Below, piece after piece: positions 43,507-51,131 of a stretch of DNA of 64,000 nucleotides. How positions within the stretch are numbered: the first letter of the stretch is position 1; each line of letters begins with the position of its first letter. Origin of the DNA: Sandaracinobacteroides sayramensis (lineage in GTDB: Bacteria > Pseudomonadota > Alphaproteobacteria > Sphingomonadales > Sphingomonadaceae); contig NZ_JAKLSQ010000019.1 in assembly GCF_022014495.1 (NCBI RefSeq), positions 1 to 64,000 on the forward strand. The letters are read 5' to 3'. The translations under genes were made by a program, and so were the position numbers. The notes under the pieces were generated by a model. That model was given only the letters and a program-made list of their open reading frames with translations, made no database searches and was not told the origin of the DNA.

Positions 43507-44883
43507 TCATTGCAGCGGCTCGGGGGCGGGAAGTTTCCAGCGCCCCTCGATCGCGTCCTCGTTCGGGCCGTAGAGCCGGGCCACCAGCGTGTAAGGCGCG
43601 GCCGGCGCCGGAATCCAGTTCGCCCGCTTGTCGGCCCCCGGCTCCTGGTGGCCGATGTAGAGCGTCAGCGATCCATCCGCTCCCTGGACGAGGCCCGGGG
43701 TTTCGCTGCCGATCGAATAGCGCTTCTCGGGGTTGGCGTAGAGCAGCCGGTCCGGCAGGGTGTAGAGCGTCATCGACCAGAAATAGGCGGCCGGCGGCAA
43801 TTGCCCGGCCGGGAAGTGCAGCCGCACCAGTCGCGTTCCATCGCCCGTGAAACCGCCATACCAGGCCTCCGTCAGCGAATTGCCGTAGATGCCGATCCGG
43901 GCGCCCACCGTGCGCTTCATATAATCGTTGCCCAACTCGTCGCGGGTGCCGAAAAGCCCGTTCGACGATTTGGCCGCCTTCACCGCCGTGGCGATTTCCG
44001 CCTTCGCATCGGCCACGCCGGCGTCGATCGCGGCGCGGACCGCCGGGTCCAGCGTCCTGGGCGGCCAGGGCTGCCCGGGCGCGATCCCGATCCGCGCAAA
44101 CCGCTTCAACAGAGCCGTTTCCGAGCCGACCGGCGGCTGCGCGAAGGCGAGAAGCATGTTCAGATAGGCGAAGCTTTCCGCACCGCTGGCCCGCGCCGGA
44201 TCGAATGGCGGGAAAAGGGGAGCCGGCGCCGGGGCGGGCGCCTTGCCGCCGAGAAATGCGCTGAGGGGCTCCAGCCGATACCCCGCCTGCACGGCGTGGA
44301 CGTTGGAAAGATCGTTCGCCCCCTTCAGCTGCGTGCGGCCGAGGATGCCGACGATGTCGCTCTCGCTGCGCAGCACCTGGCGGATGCCCGCAGGCGTCCC
44401 GCCCTTCCATTTCGGCCCGGCGATCAGGAAGTTGCCGGCGCCATTGCCGGTCGCCCGCGTGCCGACATAGGCGAAATTGTGGGTGAACAGGTCGATCAGC
44501 TGCATCACATAATAGCGATCCTCCTCCACCTCCGGAACGCTCAGCACCATCGGTTCGGCCCTGAGGTCCAGCCAGGCCCAGGAATAGGGCGTGTCGTTGT
44601 TGGGGGTGACGATGTCCTTGTTGTCCGGCGTGAAGACCTCGGCATAGTGGCGGAACCTGTTGAAACCGCCGACATATTCCGCTGCCTTCGGATCCACCGC
44701 CTGCTTGTACCAGGTGCCGTAGCTCTGCACCGGGGCGGCCGCATAGATGAAGGCTTCGCGGGCGATCGCCCGCGCCTCGTCCGGCGACACCGCCTCGGGC
44801 GCGGCGCGGGCGGCCGTCATGGCGAAGCCCGCCAGCGCGGCCAGGCCCAGCAGAAGCGCTGCGCGCGATCTGAAAATGCCCAT
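43507..44883 (-). CDS. DUF1254/DUF1214 domain-containing secreted protein
   Basis: 458 residues with an N-terminal signal peptide (LLLGLAALAGFAMTAARA). The DUF1254 half is recognised by VTPNNDTPYSWAWLDLRAEPMV and DRYYVMQLIDLFTHNFAYVGTRATG; the C-terminal DUF1214 half by AYFWSMTLYTLPDRLLYANPEKRYSIG and DGSLTLYIGHQEPG. The biochemical function is unknown. ATG 44883 is preceded by GGAGAGG. It is encoded 36 bp downstream of a paralogue, and the two align over most of their length, pointing to tandem duplication. Confidence 0.85.
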   Translation of the reverse strand: MGIFRSRAALLLGLAALAGFAMTAARAAPEAVSPDEARAIAREAFIYAAAPVQSYGTWYKQAVDPKAAEYVGGFNRFRHYAEVFTPDNKDIVTPNNDTPYSWAWLDLRAEPMVLSVPEVEEDRYYVMQLIDLFTHNFAYVGTRATGNGAGNFLIAGPKWKGGTPAGIRQVLRSESDIVGILGRTQLKGANDLSNVHAVQAGYRLEPLSAFLGGKAPAPAPAPLFPPFDPARASGAESFAYLNMLLAFAQPPVGSETALLKRFARIGIAPGQPWPPRTLDPAVRAAIDAGVADAKAEIATAVKAAKSSNGLFGTRDELGNDYMKRTVGARIGIYGNSLTEAWYGGFTGDGTRLVRLHFPAGQLPPAAYFWSMTLYTLPDRLLYANPEKRYSIGSETPGLVQGADGSLTLYIGHQEPGADKRANWIPAPAAPYTLVARLYGPNEDAIEGRWKLPAPEPLQ

Positions 44884-44919
44884 GGTCAAACCTCTCCTGC
44901 TTGCGCCGCCGATGCCGGC

Positions 44920-46353
44920 TCAGTCGATGCGTTCGACGGCAGGCGGAGTCCAGCTGCCGTCCGTGATCGCGACCTTCGGCCAGTAAGCGCGGATATAGAG
45001 GGAGAAGGCGCCTTTTTCCGGGGCCGGAAGCCAGTTGTCGCGCGCGGCGCCGGCCGGGGGCCTGGACTGCACGAGGATGGTGAGCGAGCCGTCCGCATTC
45101 AGCTGCAATGTGCGGTTCTTGGTGCCCAGCGAGTAGCGGTTCAACTCGTTGGGGACGAAGAAATGCGTGCTGTCGTAAAGGGTGATCGACCAGAAGCCGT
45201 CCACGGGCGGAGTCTGGCCCCTGGCGAAGGTGATCCGATAGGCCCTGGCGCCATCGAGCCGCTGCCCGCTGGAATCGAGGTCCTGGTAGAAATATTTTGT
45301 CTCGTTGGGGGCGTTCACGAAGATGTTGGATTTGGCCACCGCGGTGCGGGTGTAATAGTCCGTGCCGAAGCGGGCGTTGTTGCCCGTCGTCGTCCAGTGA
45401 TGCGAGAGAGGCAGGCCATAGTTGCGGAACTGGAACAGCGGCTCGACCAGTTCCCGCTCGGCCTTCACGGCGGCCTCGTCCATCGCCTTGCGGATCGCGG
45501 GATCCCGCCGGCCGGCTTCGATCACGCTATATACCTGCGCGAAGCGGGCCTCCTCGCCCGGCAGCGGCCCTATGTCAGCCAGCGCGGCCGGCAGCGCGTC
45601 GAAGAAGCTTTCGGGCTTCACCCATTGCACCTCGCCGCTCGAACGGGTGTCGGGGGGAAGCTTCGGAATGGCGCTCCAGTCCACCAGCTTCATCGTGCCG
45701 TCATAGTCCGCCAGCGGATAGACGGTGATCTGGCGCAGCACGGCCTGCACGGCGCTGCGGTCTTCGGCGGTGTCGTCCAGGAACACCCGCGGGATCAGAT
45801 AGGCCGTGTTCCCCGGCGAGCGGAAGACGTCGGCGATGCCGGGGGGCACTTCGCCTTTCCAGTCAGGCCCCACGATCAGGTAGAAGCCGGGCCGCGTGCC
45901 ATACATCTTCCCCAGGCCGCCGATGCTGTCGGTGCGAAGGTCGACGAGTTGATACACCCAGAAGCGGTCCCCGAAATCCGGCACCTGGACGACGATCGGG
46001 GTCTGGTCCAGCCCCAGCATTCCCGCGCCATAGACCACATCCTGATTGGGGCAGGCGACCGAACGCTGCTCGGGGGCGATATAGTCCGTCAGCATGCCGA
46101 TCTGGTTGAGAGGGGCCACCGGCGCCGCGCCGCGCAATATGGTCTGCGGCACCTTCGCCGCCTGCTGCCGTCGATTGTACATGTTCACCAGCGGCCAGGC
46201 CCAGAAATAGGCGTCCCTGGCGACCAGTTCGGCATAGGAGGCCGTGATACGGGTGCCGGGCACGGGCCCAGTCGCCATCGCTCCGGCCCATCCGCGGGAC
46301 GGCTGCACGAGTTCGACCTGCGCCGCCGGTGTCAGTTCGACATGCTGTTCCAT
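44920..46353 (-). CDS. DUF1254/DUF1214 domain-containing protein (paralogue)
   Basis: 477 residues with the same two-domain layout as the downstream gene product: CPNQDVVYGAGMLGLDQTPIVVQVPDFGDRFWVYQLVDLRTD in the DUF1254 part and GFWSITLYDSTHFFVPNELNRYSLGTKNR with DGSLTILVQSRPP in the DUF1214 part. Unlike its neighbour no signal peptide is obvious from the chosen start (ATG 46353, GGGGGC upstream); the open frame extends upstream without one either. An AraC gene lies upstream on the same strand and may control the pair. Confidence 0.82.
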   Translation of the reverse strand: MEQHVELTPAAQVELVQPSRGWAGAMATGPVPGTRITASYAELVARDAYFWAWPLVNMYNRRQQAAKVPQTILRGAAPVAPLNQIGMLTDYIAPEQRSVACPNQDVVYGAGMLGLDQTPIVVQVPDFGDRFWVYQLVDLRTDSIGGLGKMYGTRPGFYLIVGPDWKGEVPPGIADVFRSPGNTAYLIPRVFLDDTAEDRSAVQAVLRQITVYPLADYDGTMKLVDWSAIPKLPPDTRSSGEVQWVKPESFFDALPAALADIGPLPGEEARFAQVYSVIEAGRRDPAIRKAMDEAAVKAERELVEPLFQFRNYGLPLSHHWTTTGNNARFGTDYYTRTAVAKSNIFVNAPNETKYFYQDLDSSGQRLDGARAYRITFARGQTPPVDGFWSITLYDSTHFFVPNELNRYSLGTKNRTLQLNADGSLTILVQSRPPAGAARDNWLPAPEKGAFSLYIRAYWPKVAITDGSWTPPAVERID

Positions 46354-46547
46354 GAAAGCCCCCTGGGTCTGGAAAGATGCGGCCGCCGGCAATCGCCCAG
46401 CGTGAAATCCTGTTCCATGCCCATTGCCAATATGCGCTTCCCATGGCGCCAAAAGAACCGCCGGAGCATTCATCCGCAACTTTCGAAGACCGTGGGACCA
46501 GCCGCCGGGAACTGGAACGGCCGCGTGGGAGAGCGGATCAGGCCGTT

Positions 46548-46567
46548 CCGGCGCCGGGTGGCGCCGG
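46548..46567 (-). terminator. Hairpin downstream of the AraC gene
   Basis: A perfect 8-bp stem CCGGCGCC/GGCGCCGG with a 4-nt loop starts 7 bp after the stop codon of the AraC gene. No U-tract follows. The rest of the 221-bp gap to the DUF1254 gene shows nothing else recognisable. Confidence 0.45.
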
Positions 46568-46574
46568 CGCGCGC

Positions 46575-47471
46575 TCAGACCGTTTCGACGAAATCTTCCG
46601 TCTGCTGCAGCCGCTCGATGTCCCGACGCGGCGGGGCTCCGAAAAGGCGGCGATACTCGCGGCTGAACTGCGACTGGCTTTCATAGCCGACCGCAAATCC
46701 GGCGGCGCCGGCGGTCGTGCCTTCCGCCAACATCAGCCGCCGGGCCTCCTGCAGCCGGAGCTGCTTCTGATATTCGAGCGGGGTCATGCGCGTGATCGCC
46801 TTGAAATGCGCGTGAAGCGACGACGCGCTCATGCCGGCGGCCTCGGCGATGTCGTCGATCCGCAACTGTTCGTGGAAGCTCCGCCGGATGGTGGCGATGG
46901 CCCGGCTGATCTGGCCGAGACGATTGTCCGCCGCCGACATCTGCCGGAGCAACGGCCCATGCGGCCCGTGCAGCAGGCGATACAATATCTCGCGCTGCAC
47001 CAGCGGCGCCAGCGCGGCGATGGCCTGCGGCCTGTCGAGCAGCTCGAGCAGACGGCAGGCCGCATCCACCAGATCGGGTTCGACCGGATAGACGGCGAGC
47101 ACCGGCAGATCGCTCTTCGGGGCCGACATGCCTTCGGCGATCATCAGATCGGCGAGCGCCGCCATGTCGAGATCGATCTTGCAGCAGAGATAGGGCGCGT
47201 CCGGGCTGGCCTCGATCACATGCCCGACCAGCGGCAGGTCGACCGAAACCAGAAGATAGCGCGACGCATCATAGACGACGGTCTGCTCGCCCAGCGACAC
47301 GCGCTTCGCCCCTTGGGCGATGAGGCAAATCGAGGCTTCGTAAACCGATGGGACAGGGACGGTCGGCCGATCGGCGCGGATGACGGACAATCCGGGCATG
47401 GCTGTGCCGCACATGCCCGATGGCGGGGCGTGGCGCAGGATCGAAGCGGCGAGATCGGTGATTCTTCTCAT
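46575..47471 (-). CDS. AraC-family transcriptional regulator (AraC_N type)
   Basis: 298 residues. The N-terminal cupin-like sensing domain (MPGLSVIRADRPTVPVPSVYEASICLIAQG) is the AraC_N subgroup often found next to dehydrogenase genes. The C-terminal DNA-binding domain has LRIDDIAEAAGMSASSLHAHFK and AAGFAVGYESQSQFSREYRRLFG. It is divergent from the SDR gene across 148 bp, the arrangement usual for AraC_N regulators that control an adjacent oxidoreductase; the DUF1254 pair lies downstream on the same strand. Confidence 0.87.
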   Translation of the reverse strand: MRRITDLAASILRHAPPSGMCGTAMPGLSVIRADRPTVPVPSVYEASICLIAQGAKRVSLGEQTVVYDASRYLLVSVDLPLVGHVIEASPDAPYLCCKIDLDMAALADLMIAEGMSAPKSDLPVLAVYPVEPDLVDAACRLLELLDRPQAIAALAPLVQREILYRLLHGPHGPLLRQMSAADNRLGQISRAIATIRRSFHEQLRIDDIAEAAGMSASSLHAHFKAITRMTPLEYQKQLRLQEARRLMLAEGTTAGAAGFAVGYESQSQFSREYRRLFGAPPRRDIERLQQTEDFVETV

Positions 47472-47619
47472 GCCGGCACGATCCCCGACATGGCGGACGC
47501 CCGCAAGGGCGTTGCGCGAAATCTGGAGGATAAGGCAAGGATTGCGGCCGATCGGTCTAACGCGCCGCCCCGGCTTTCCGGCAATGACCGCTGATCGCCT
47601 TCAACGGAAAGGAACGACC

Positions 47620-48345
47620 ATGAGCGGACTGAACGGCAAGACGATCCTCATCACCGGCGCGTCGAGCGGAATCGGGGAAGCCAGCGTGCGCGAGCTTGCG
47701 GCGGCAGGCGCCCGGCTTTTCATCGGCGCGCGCCGCATCGAGCGGCTTGAGGCGCTGGCCGAAGAACTGGGGGAGCGGGTCGCCTGGAGGCAGCTCGACG
47801 TGACCGATGCCGAAAGCTTCGGCGCCTTCGCCGATGCGGCGGAAGCGAAGTTCGGGCGGATCGACGCGCTGGTGAACAATGCGGGCATCATGCCGCTGTC
47901 GCCGCTCGCCGCCCTGAAGCGGGACGAATGGACCTGGATGATCGACGTCAACATCCATGGCGTGCTGAACGGCATTGCCGCGGTGCTGCCGCGTTTCGTC
48001 GCCCGGGGCGGCGGGCATGTGGTGAATGTCGCCTCGATCGGCGCGCATGTCGTGCTGCCGACGGCGGCGGTCTATTGCGCCACCAAATATGCGGTGTGGG
48101 CGATCACCGACGGCCTGCGGCAGGAGCATGATGACATCCGCGCGACCGTGATCTCGCCCGGCGTGGTCGCGACCGAGCTGGGGCATGACATCAGCGACCC
48201 GCAAGTGGCCGAGGCGCTGAAGGACTGGCGGCGGAAATCGCTGACCCCGGACGCCATCGCCCGCGCGATCCGCTACGCGCTGGAGCAGCCGGACGGCGTG
48301 GACGTGAACGAAGTGATCGTCCGCCCCACCGCCGCGAACATGTAG
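47620..48345 (+). CDS. Short-chain dehydrogenase/reductase (SDR)
   Basis: 241 residues, a classical SDR of the YdfG-like group. TGASSGIGEASVRELA is at the N-terminus, GARRIERLEALAEELG follows, NNAGIMPLSPL is the NNAG block, and catalytic Ser and Tyr/Lys lie in VNVASIGAHVV and YCATKYAVWA. The C-terminal VNEVIVRPTAANM is typical of NADP-dependent members. The substrate is unknown. ATG 47620 has GGAACG upstream. It is divergent from the AraC_N regulator, its probable controller. Confidence 0.88.
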   Translation: MSGLNGKTILITGASSGIGEASVRELAAAGARLFIGARRIERLEALAEELGERVAWRQLDVTDAESFGAFADAAEAKFGRIDALVNNAGIMPLSPLAALKRDEWTWMIDVNIHGVLNGIAAVLPRFVARGGGHVVNVASIGAHVVLPTAAVYCATKYAVWAITDGLRQEHDDIRATVISPGVVATELGHDISDPQVAEALKDWRRKSLTPDAIARAIRYALEQPDGVDVNEVIVRPTAANM

Positions 48346-48423
48346 AGCCGAGGGCTTCGCCGACGCCGGCCTTCGGAGCGCCGTGCCCGAAAGCCGGCGT
48401 TGCGCGACAGCATTCCCGCATGT

Positions 48424-48879
48424 CTACAGGGTGGCATATATCCTGCCGCCGTCTTGTTCGGTCTCGGCGGTCGTCCGGCAGCTCTCACAGGTTCCTATCA
48501 GCTCCAGATGCGGCCGCTGGAGATCGAAGCCGGCTTCCCTGCACAACCGGCCGAATGCCTGGCCCAGATCGGCTGCGGGATGCTGGCTGCCACCGCCGCA
48601 ATTCTCGCATATCAGCACCAGAACCGGTCCCGGATCTTCCGGGTCGCGCAGCATCCATCCGTTCGCGGAAACGATCTGAAGCGCTGCCCCCGAGCGGGCC
48701 ATCCGCTGCAGCGCCCGGTAAACGGAATTCGGGAAACAGCGCCTTCCGGACAGGTCGGTCAGCCGGGCGGCGATTTCATATATGCTAAGCGGCCCGGGCG
48801 ACTGCGACAGCAGCCAGCAAATCCGTGCGTCGAGCCGCCTGCCCGCCGCCAGCCTCCGATATTGCGCCCTCATCTCCAC
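48424..48879 (-). CDS. zur: Fur-family zinc uptake regulator Zur
   Basis: 151 residues. A winged-helix domain (LSIYEIAARLTDLSGRRCFPNSVYRALQRMARSGAALQI) is followed by a dimerisation half with paired Cys motifs CENCGG and CESC that form the structural zinc site of Fur proteins. The assignment to Zur rather than Fur rests on context: a merC-like gene upstream, a zigA-type GTPase gene across the divergent promoter, and palindromes of the TGTTATAACA kind in front of zinc-associated genes. The start is GTG 48879 or ATG 48873. It is encoded 6 bp downstream of merC and thus looks autoregulated. Confidence 0.87.
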   Translation of the reverse strand: MEMRAQYRRLAAGRRLDARICWLLSQSPGPLSIYEIAARLTDLSGRRCFPNSVYRALQRMARSGAALQIVSANGWMLRDPEDPGPVLVLICENCGGGSQHPAADLGQAFGRLCREAGFDLQRPHLELIGTCESCRTTAETEQDGGRIYATL

Positions 48880-48885
48880 GACGCA

Positions 48886-49281
48886 TTAGTGGGCATGCCT
48901 GCGGCCGTTCCCGAGGCCGCGCCAGTTCAGAACATGCCCGACGGAAAGGAGGACGGAGCCGAGAACCGTGACCACGGTCTCCTCGATTTCGGAGGAGGTC
49001 AGAAAGACTCCGGCCACGAGCAGAAGCAGGCCGGCCGATGCGATCAACCCCGGGGCGGCGCGATGGTGCCGCCGGTGACCGAGGCCGAGCGCGAGCAGGC
49101 TGGTGGGCACGGCAAAGGCAAGCGCCCACAGATGGAAGGATTCGGGAATCGTCAGGAAGACGGCCAGGGTCGGGACCAGAAGCAGGACGAGCGGAAGCAG
49201 CAGGCAATGCGCGAGGCAAAGCGCCGAGGCGCTGATCGCCAGACTGTCGAACAGACGTTGACGCATGGGAACTGCCGTCAT
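48886..49281 (-). CDS. MerC-domain inner-membrane protein
   Basis: 131 residues with four hydrophobic segments. The first carries CLAHCLLLP, a Cys pair of the type that binds metal in MerC; mercury-resistance genes are absent here. The C-terminus is His-rich (GNGRRHAH). In a zinc-regulated transcript with zur it may be a zinc-related membrane protein or importer (inference). The start is ATG 49281 or ATG 49266; GGAAGGAG lies upstream, immediately against the first ATG and 15 nt before the second, so the choice is open. A -35/-10 pair with an embedded Zur-box precedes it. Confidence 0.82.
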   Translation of the reverse strand: MTAVPMRQRLFDSLAISASALCLAHCLLLPLVLLLVPTLAVFLTIPESFHLWALAFAVPTSLLALGLGHRRHHRAAPGLIASAGLLLLVAGVFLTSSEIEETVVTVLGSVLLSVGHVLNWRGLGNGRRHAH

Positions 49282-49325
49282 CTCCTTCCGGTCGGTTGCC
49301 GCTGGACAGAAGCGGCCGATGGATT

Positions 49326-49347
49326 TAATTGTATGTTATAACATCAC
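49326..49347. promoter_or_regulatory. Zur-box-like operator between merC-zur and the zigA-type gene
   Basis: The core ATGTTATAACAT (49333-49344) is a perfect 12-bp palindrome. Read on the minus strand, the 22-mer matches the plus-strand sequence upstream of the TonB receptor (59124-59145) at 18 of 22 positions. It lies in the 84-bp gap between divergent genes and would control both. Confidence 0.75.
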
Positions 49348-49356
49348 ACATATCAA
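49328..49356 (-). promoter_or_regulatory. Promoter of merC-zur
   Basis: On the minus strand TTGATA (49356-49351), a 17-bp spacer and TACAAT (49333-49328) form a good sigma-70-type promoter. The Zur-box palindrome fills the downstream half of the spacer and touches the -10 element. Confidence 0.65.
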
Positions 49357-49365
49357 GGTGGTTTC

Positions 49366-50589
49366 ATGCTTTCACTGGATCATCGCCTTCCGGTCACCGT
49401 GCTGTCCGGCTTTCTGGGGGCGGGCAAGACCACGCTCCTCAACCATATATTGGCCAATCGCGAGGGGCGGCGCGTGGCCGTCATCGTGAACGACATGTCC
49501 GAGATCAATATCGACGCGGAGCTGGTGCGCGGTGGAGAGGCCGCGCTTTCGCGCAGCGAGGAAACGCTGGTGGAGATGACCAACGGCTGCATCTGCTGCA
49601 CCCTCAGGGACGATCTGCTGAAAGAGGTGCGCGCCCTCGCCGAAGCGGGACGCTTCGACTATCTGGTGATCGAGAGCACCGGCATCTCCGAACCCCTGCC
49701 GGTCGCCGCCACCTTCTCCTTCCGGGACGAGGCCGGCGTGTCCCTCGACGATGTCGCCCGGCTCGACACCATGGTGACCGTCGTCGACGCCCTGAACCTG
49801 ATGGCGGATTACACCAGCGAGGATTTCCTGGCGGATCGCGGGGAATCGCTTGGAGAGGAGGACGACCGGCAGCTCGTGAGCCTGCTGGTGGAGCAGATCG
49901 AGTTCGCGGATGTGATCGTCGTCAACAAGGCGGGCGACGTCAGCCCCGAGCAGCTCGCGCGCGTGCGGCAGCTTGTCGCCTCGCTGAACGCCGATGCCCG
50001 GATCGTCACCGCGGACCAGGCCCGCGTGCCGCTGGACGAAGTGCTGGCGACGGGGCGGTTCGACGCGGAGGAAGCGGAAAACCACCCGCTCTGGGCGAAG
50101 GAGCTCTACGGATTCGCCAGCCATCGCCCGGAGACGGAGGAATATGGAATCGAGAGTTTCGTCTACCGGGCCCGGCGCCCCTTCGACCCCGCCCGCTTCC
50201 ATCGCTTCCTGACCGAGGGCGGCCTTGCCCATGTGCTGCGCGCGAAGGGGCATTTCTGGCTCGCCACGCGGCCCGACTTCGTGGCGGAACTCGCCGTGGC
50301 CGGGCGGCAGACCAATGTCTCGCGGATGGGGCGCTGGTGGGCCGCCGTGCCCCGCAACCGCTGGCCCGCCGACGACCGCTTCGAACTGCATGTGCGCCAG
50401 CATTGGGACCAGGTGTGGGGCGACCGGCGGCAGGAGCTGGTGCTGATCGGAATCGGCATGGACGAGGAAAGCCTGCGCCGTCGGCTCGACGCCTGCCTCG
50501 TGCCGGCGGACGCCCTCACCCCCGACGCCTGGAGCGGGCTGGCCGACCCCTTCCCGAGCTGGGATGAGCCGCAGCCGGCAGAAGCCTGA
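49366..50589 (+). CDS. Zinc-associated COG0523/CobW-family GTPase (ZigA-like)
   Basis: A 407-residue GTPase of the COG0523 family, proposed zinc metallochaperone. Walker A is [10 protein letters not shown] near residue 14, the metal-binding CxCC motif is C75-I-C-C in [12 protein letters not shown], Walker B/switch region is [11 protein letters not shown], the guanine-specificity motif is VVNKAGD, and the C-terminal CobW_C domain ends with MGRWWAAVP and a His/Trp-rich part. Members of this subgroup are induced by zinc starvation under Zur. AAGGTGG lies 5 nt before ATG 49366. The Zur-box upstream supports the assignment. Confidence 0.9.
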   Translation: MLSLDHRLPVTVLSGFLGAGKTTLLNHILANREGRRVAVIVNDMSEINIDAELVRGGEAALSRSEETLVEMTNGCICCTLRDDLLKEVRALAEAGRFDYLVIESTGISEPLPVAATFSFRDEAGVSLDDVARLDTMVTVVDALNLMADYTSEDFLADRGESLGEEDDRQLVSLLVEQIEFADVIVVNKAGDVSPEQLARVRQLVASLNADARIVTADQARVPLDEVLATGRFDAEEAENHPLWAKELYGFASHRPETEEYGIESFVYRARRPFDPARFHRFLTEGGLAHVLRAKGHFWLATRPDFVAELAVAGRQTNVSRMGRWWAAVPRNRWPADDRFELHVRQHWDQVWGDRRQELVLIGIGMDEESLRRRLDACLVPADALTPDAWSGLADPFPSWDEPQPAEA

Positions 50590-50600
50590 TCGTCCGCGCC

Positions 50601-50648
50601 CGGTCAGGCCGGCTCCGGTCAGGCCGGCCCCCTTCAGGCTGGCTTCGC
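50601..50648. repeat. Three 15-bp units repeating the stop-codon region of the DUF3299 gene
   Basis: Units starting at 50604, 50619 and 50634 share TCAGGC(C/T)GGC; on the minus strand each gives an in-frame TGA. The gene therefore has two further stop codons 15 and 30 bp after the first. Confidence 0.8.
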
Positions 50649-51131
50649 GTCGGTGAAGCGATAGAAGATGCCCTGCTCGTCTTCCCCGTGCAGCGACAAC
50701 AGGCCCTCGACGGTGACGACATCGTTGCTGACCGGCACGGGGGTCGCGGACCGCACCTCGATGAACTGCATGGGCGCCGGGTTCAGGTGGAACGGACAGT
50801 CCGGCGGATAGGCGAGCAGGACGAAATGCGTCTGCCTCGCGCCATTCTGCAGCGGCAGCATATAGCCGCTCACCTTGATCCGCTTGCCCGCCAGCGCCTT
50901 GATGCCCGGCGGGAAGATCGGCTTCGAGCGGATCAGGCCCTCCTTGTCCAGCCGGGTGGTTTCCTTGGTGGATTCCAGCACCGCCCAGGAAACACCGCCC
51001 TTGGGCGTGGGGGCGGCCGTCCAGACGCTTTCGCTGGGCTTCAACGCCGGGCCCGGCTGGATGGCGGCGGCCGGCACGCCGGCCAGAAGGGCGGCGCAAA
51101 CCGCCACGGCGAAAGGGCGTTTTCGGTTCAT
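50634..51131 (-). CDS. DUF3299 domain-containing secreted protein
   Basis: 165 residues with a signal peptide ending around GVPAAA. The core KRIKVSGYMLPLQNGARQTHFVLLAYPPDCPFH, with a conserved Cys/His-containing PPDCPFH, and FIEVRSATPVPVSNDVVTVEGLLSLHGEDEQGIFYRF are typical of DUF3299. In Pseudomonas aeruginosa a DUF3299-like protein is encoded by the last gene (PA4066) of a Zur-controlled ABC operon, which matches this arrangement. The ATG overlaps the stop of the permease gene by 4 bp. Molecular function is unknown; a periplasmic zinc-binding or lipoprotein-like role is possible. Confidence 0.83.
   Translation of the reverse strand: MNRKRPFAVAVCAALLAGVPAAAIQPGPALKPSESVWTAAPTPKGGVSWAVLESTKETTRLDKEGLIRSKPIFPPGIKALAGKRIKVSGYMLPLQNGARQTHFVLLAYPPDCPFHLNPAPMQFIEVRSATPVPVSNDVVTVEGLLSLHGEDEQGIFYRFTDAKPA

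Noticed and set aside
43348-46686. Long plus-strand frame opposite the DUF1254 pair
   Set aside because: Shadow frame with the same compositional bias; the minus strand carries conserved domains and ribosome-binding sites.
48424-48879. Assignment of the Fur-family protein as an iron regulator Fur
   Set aside because: Neighbours are zinc-starvation type (COG0523 GTPase, PA4063-4066-like operon), and the nearby palindromes are of the TGTTATAACA type rather than Fur-box repeats.
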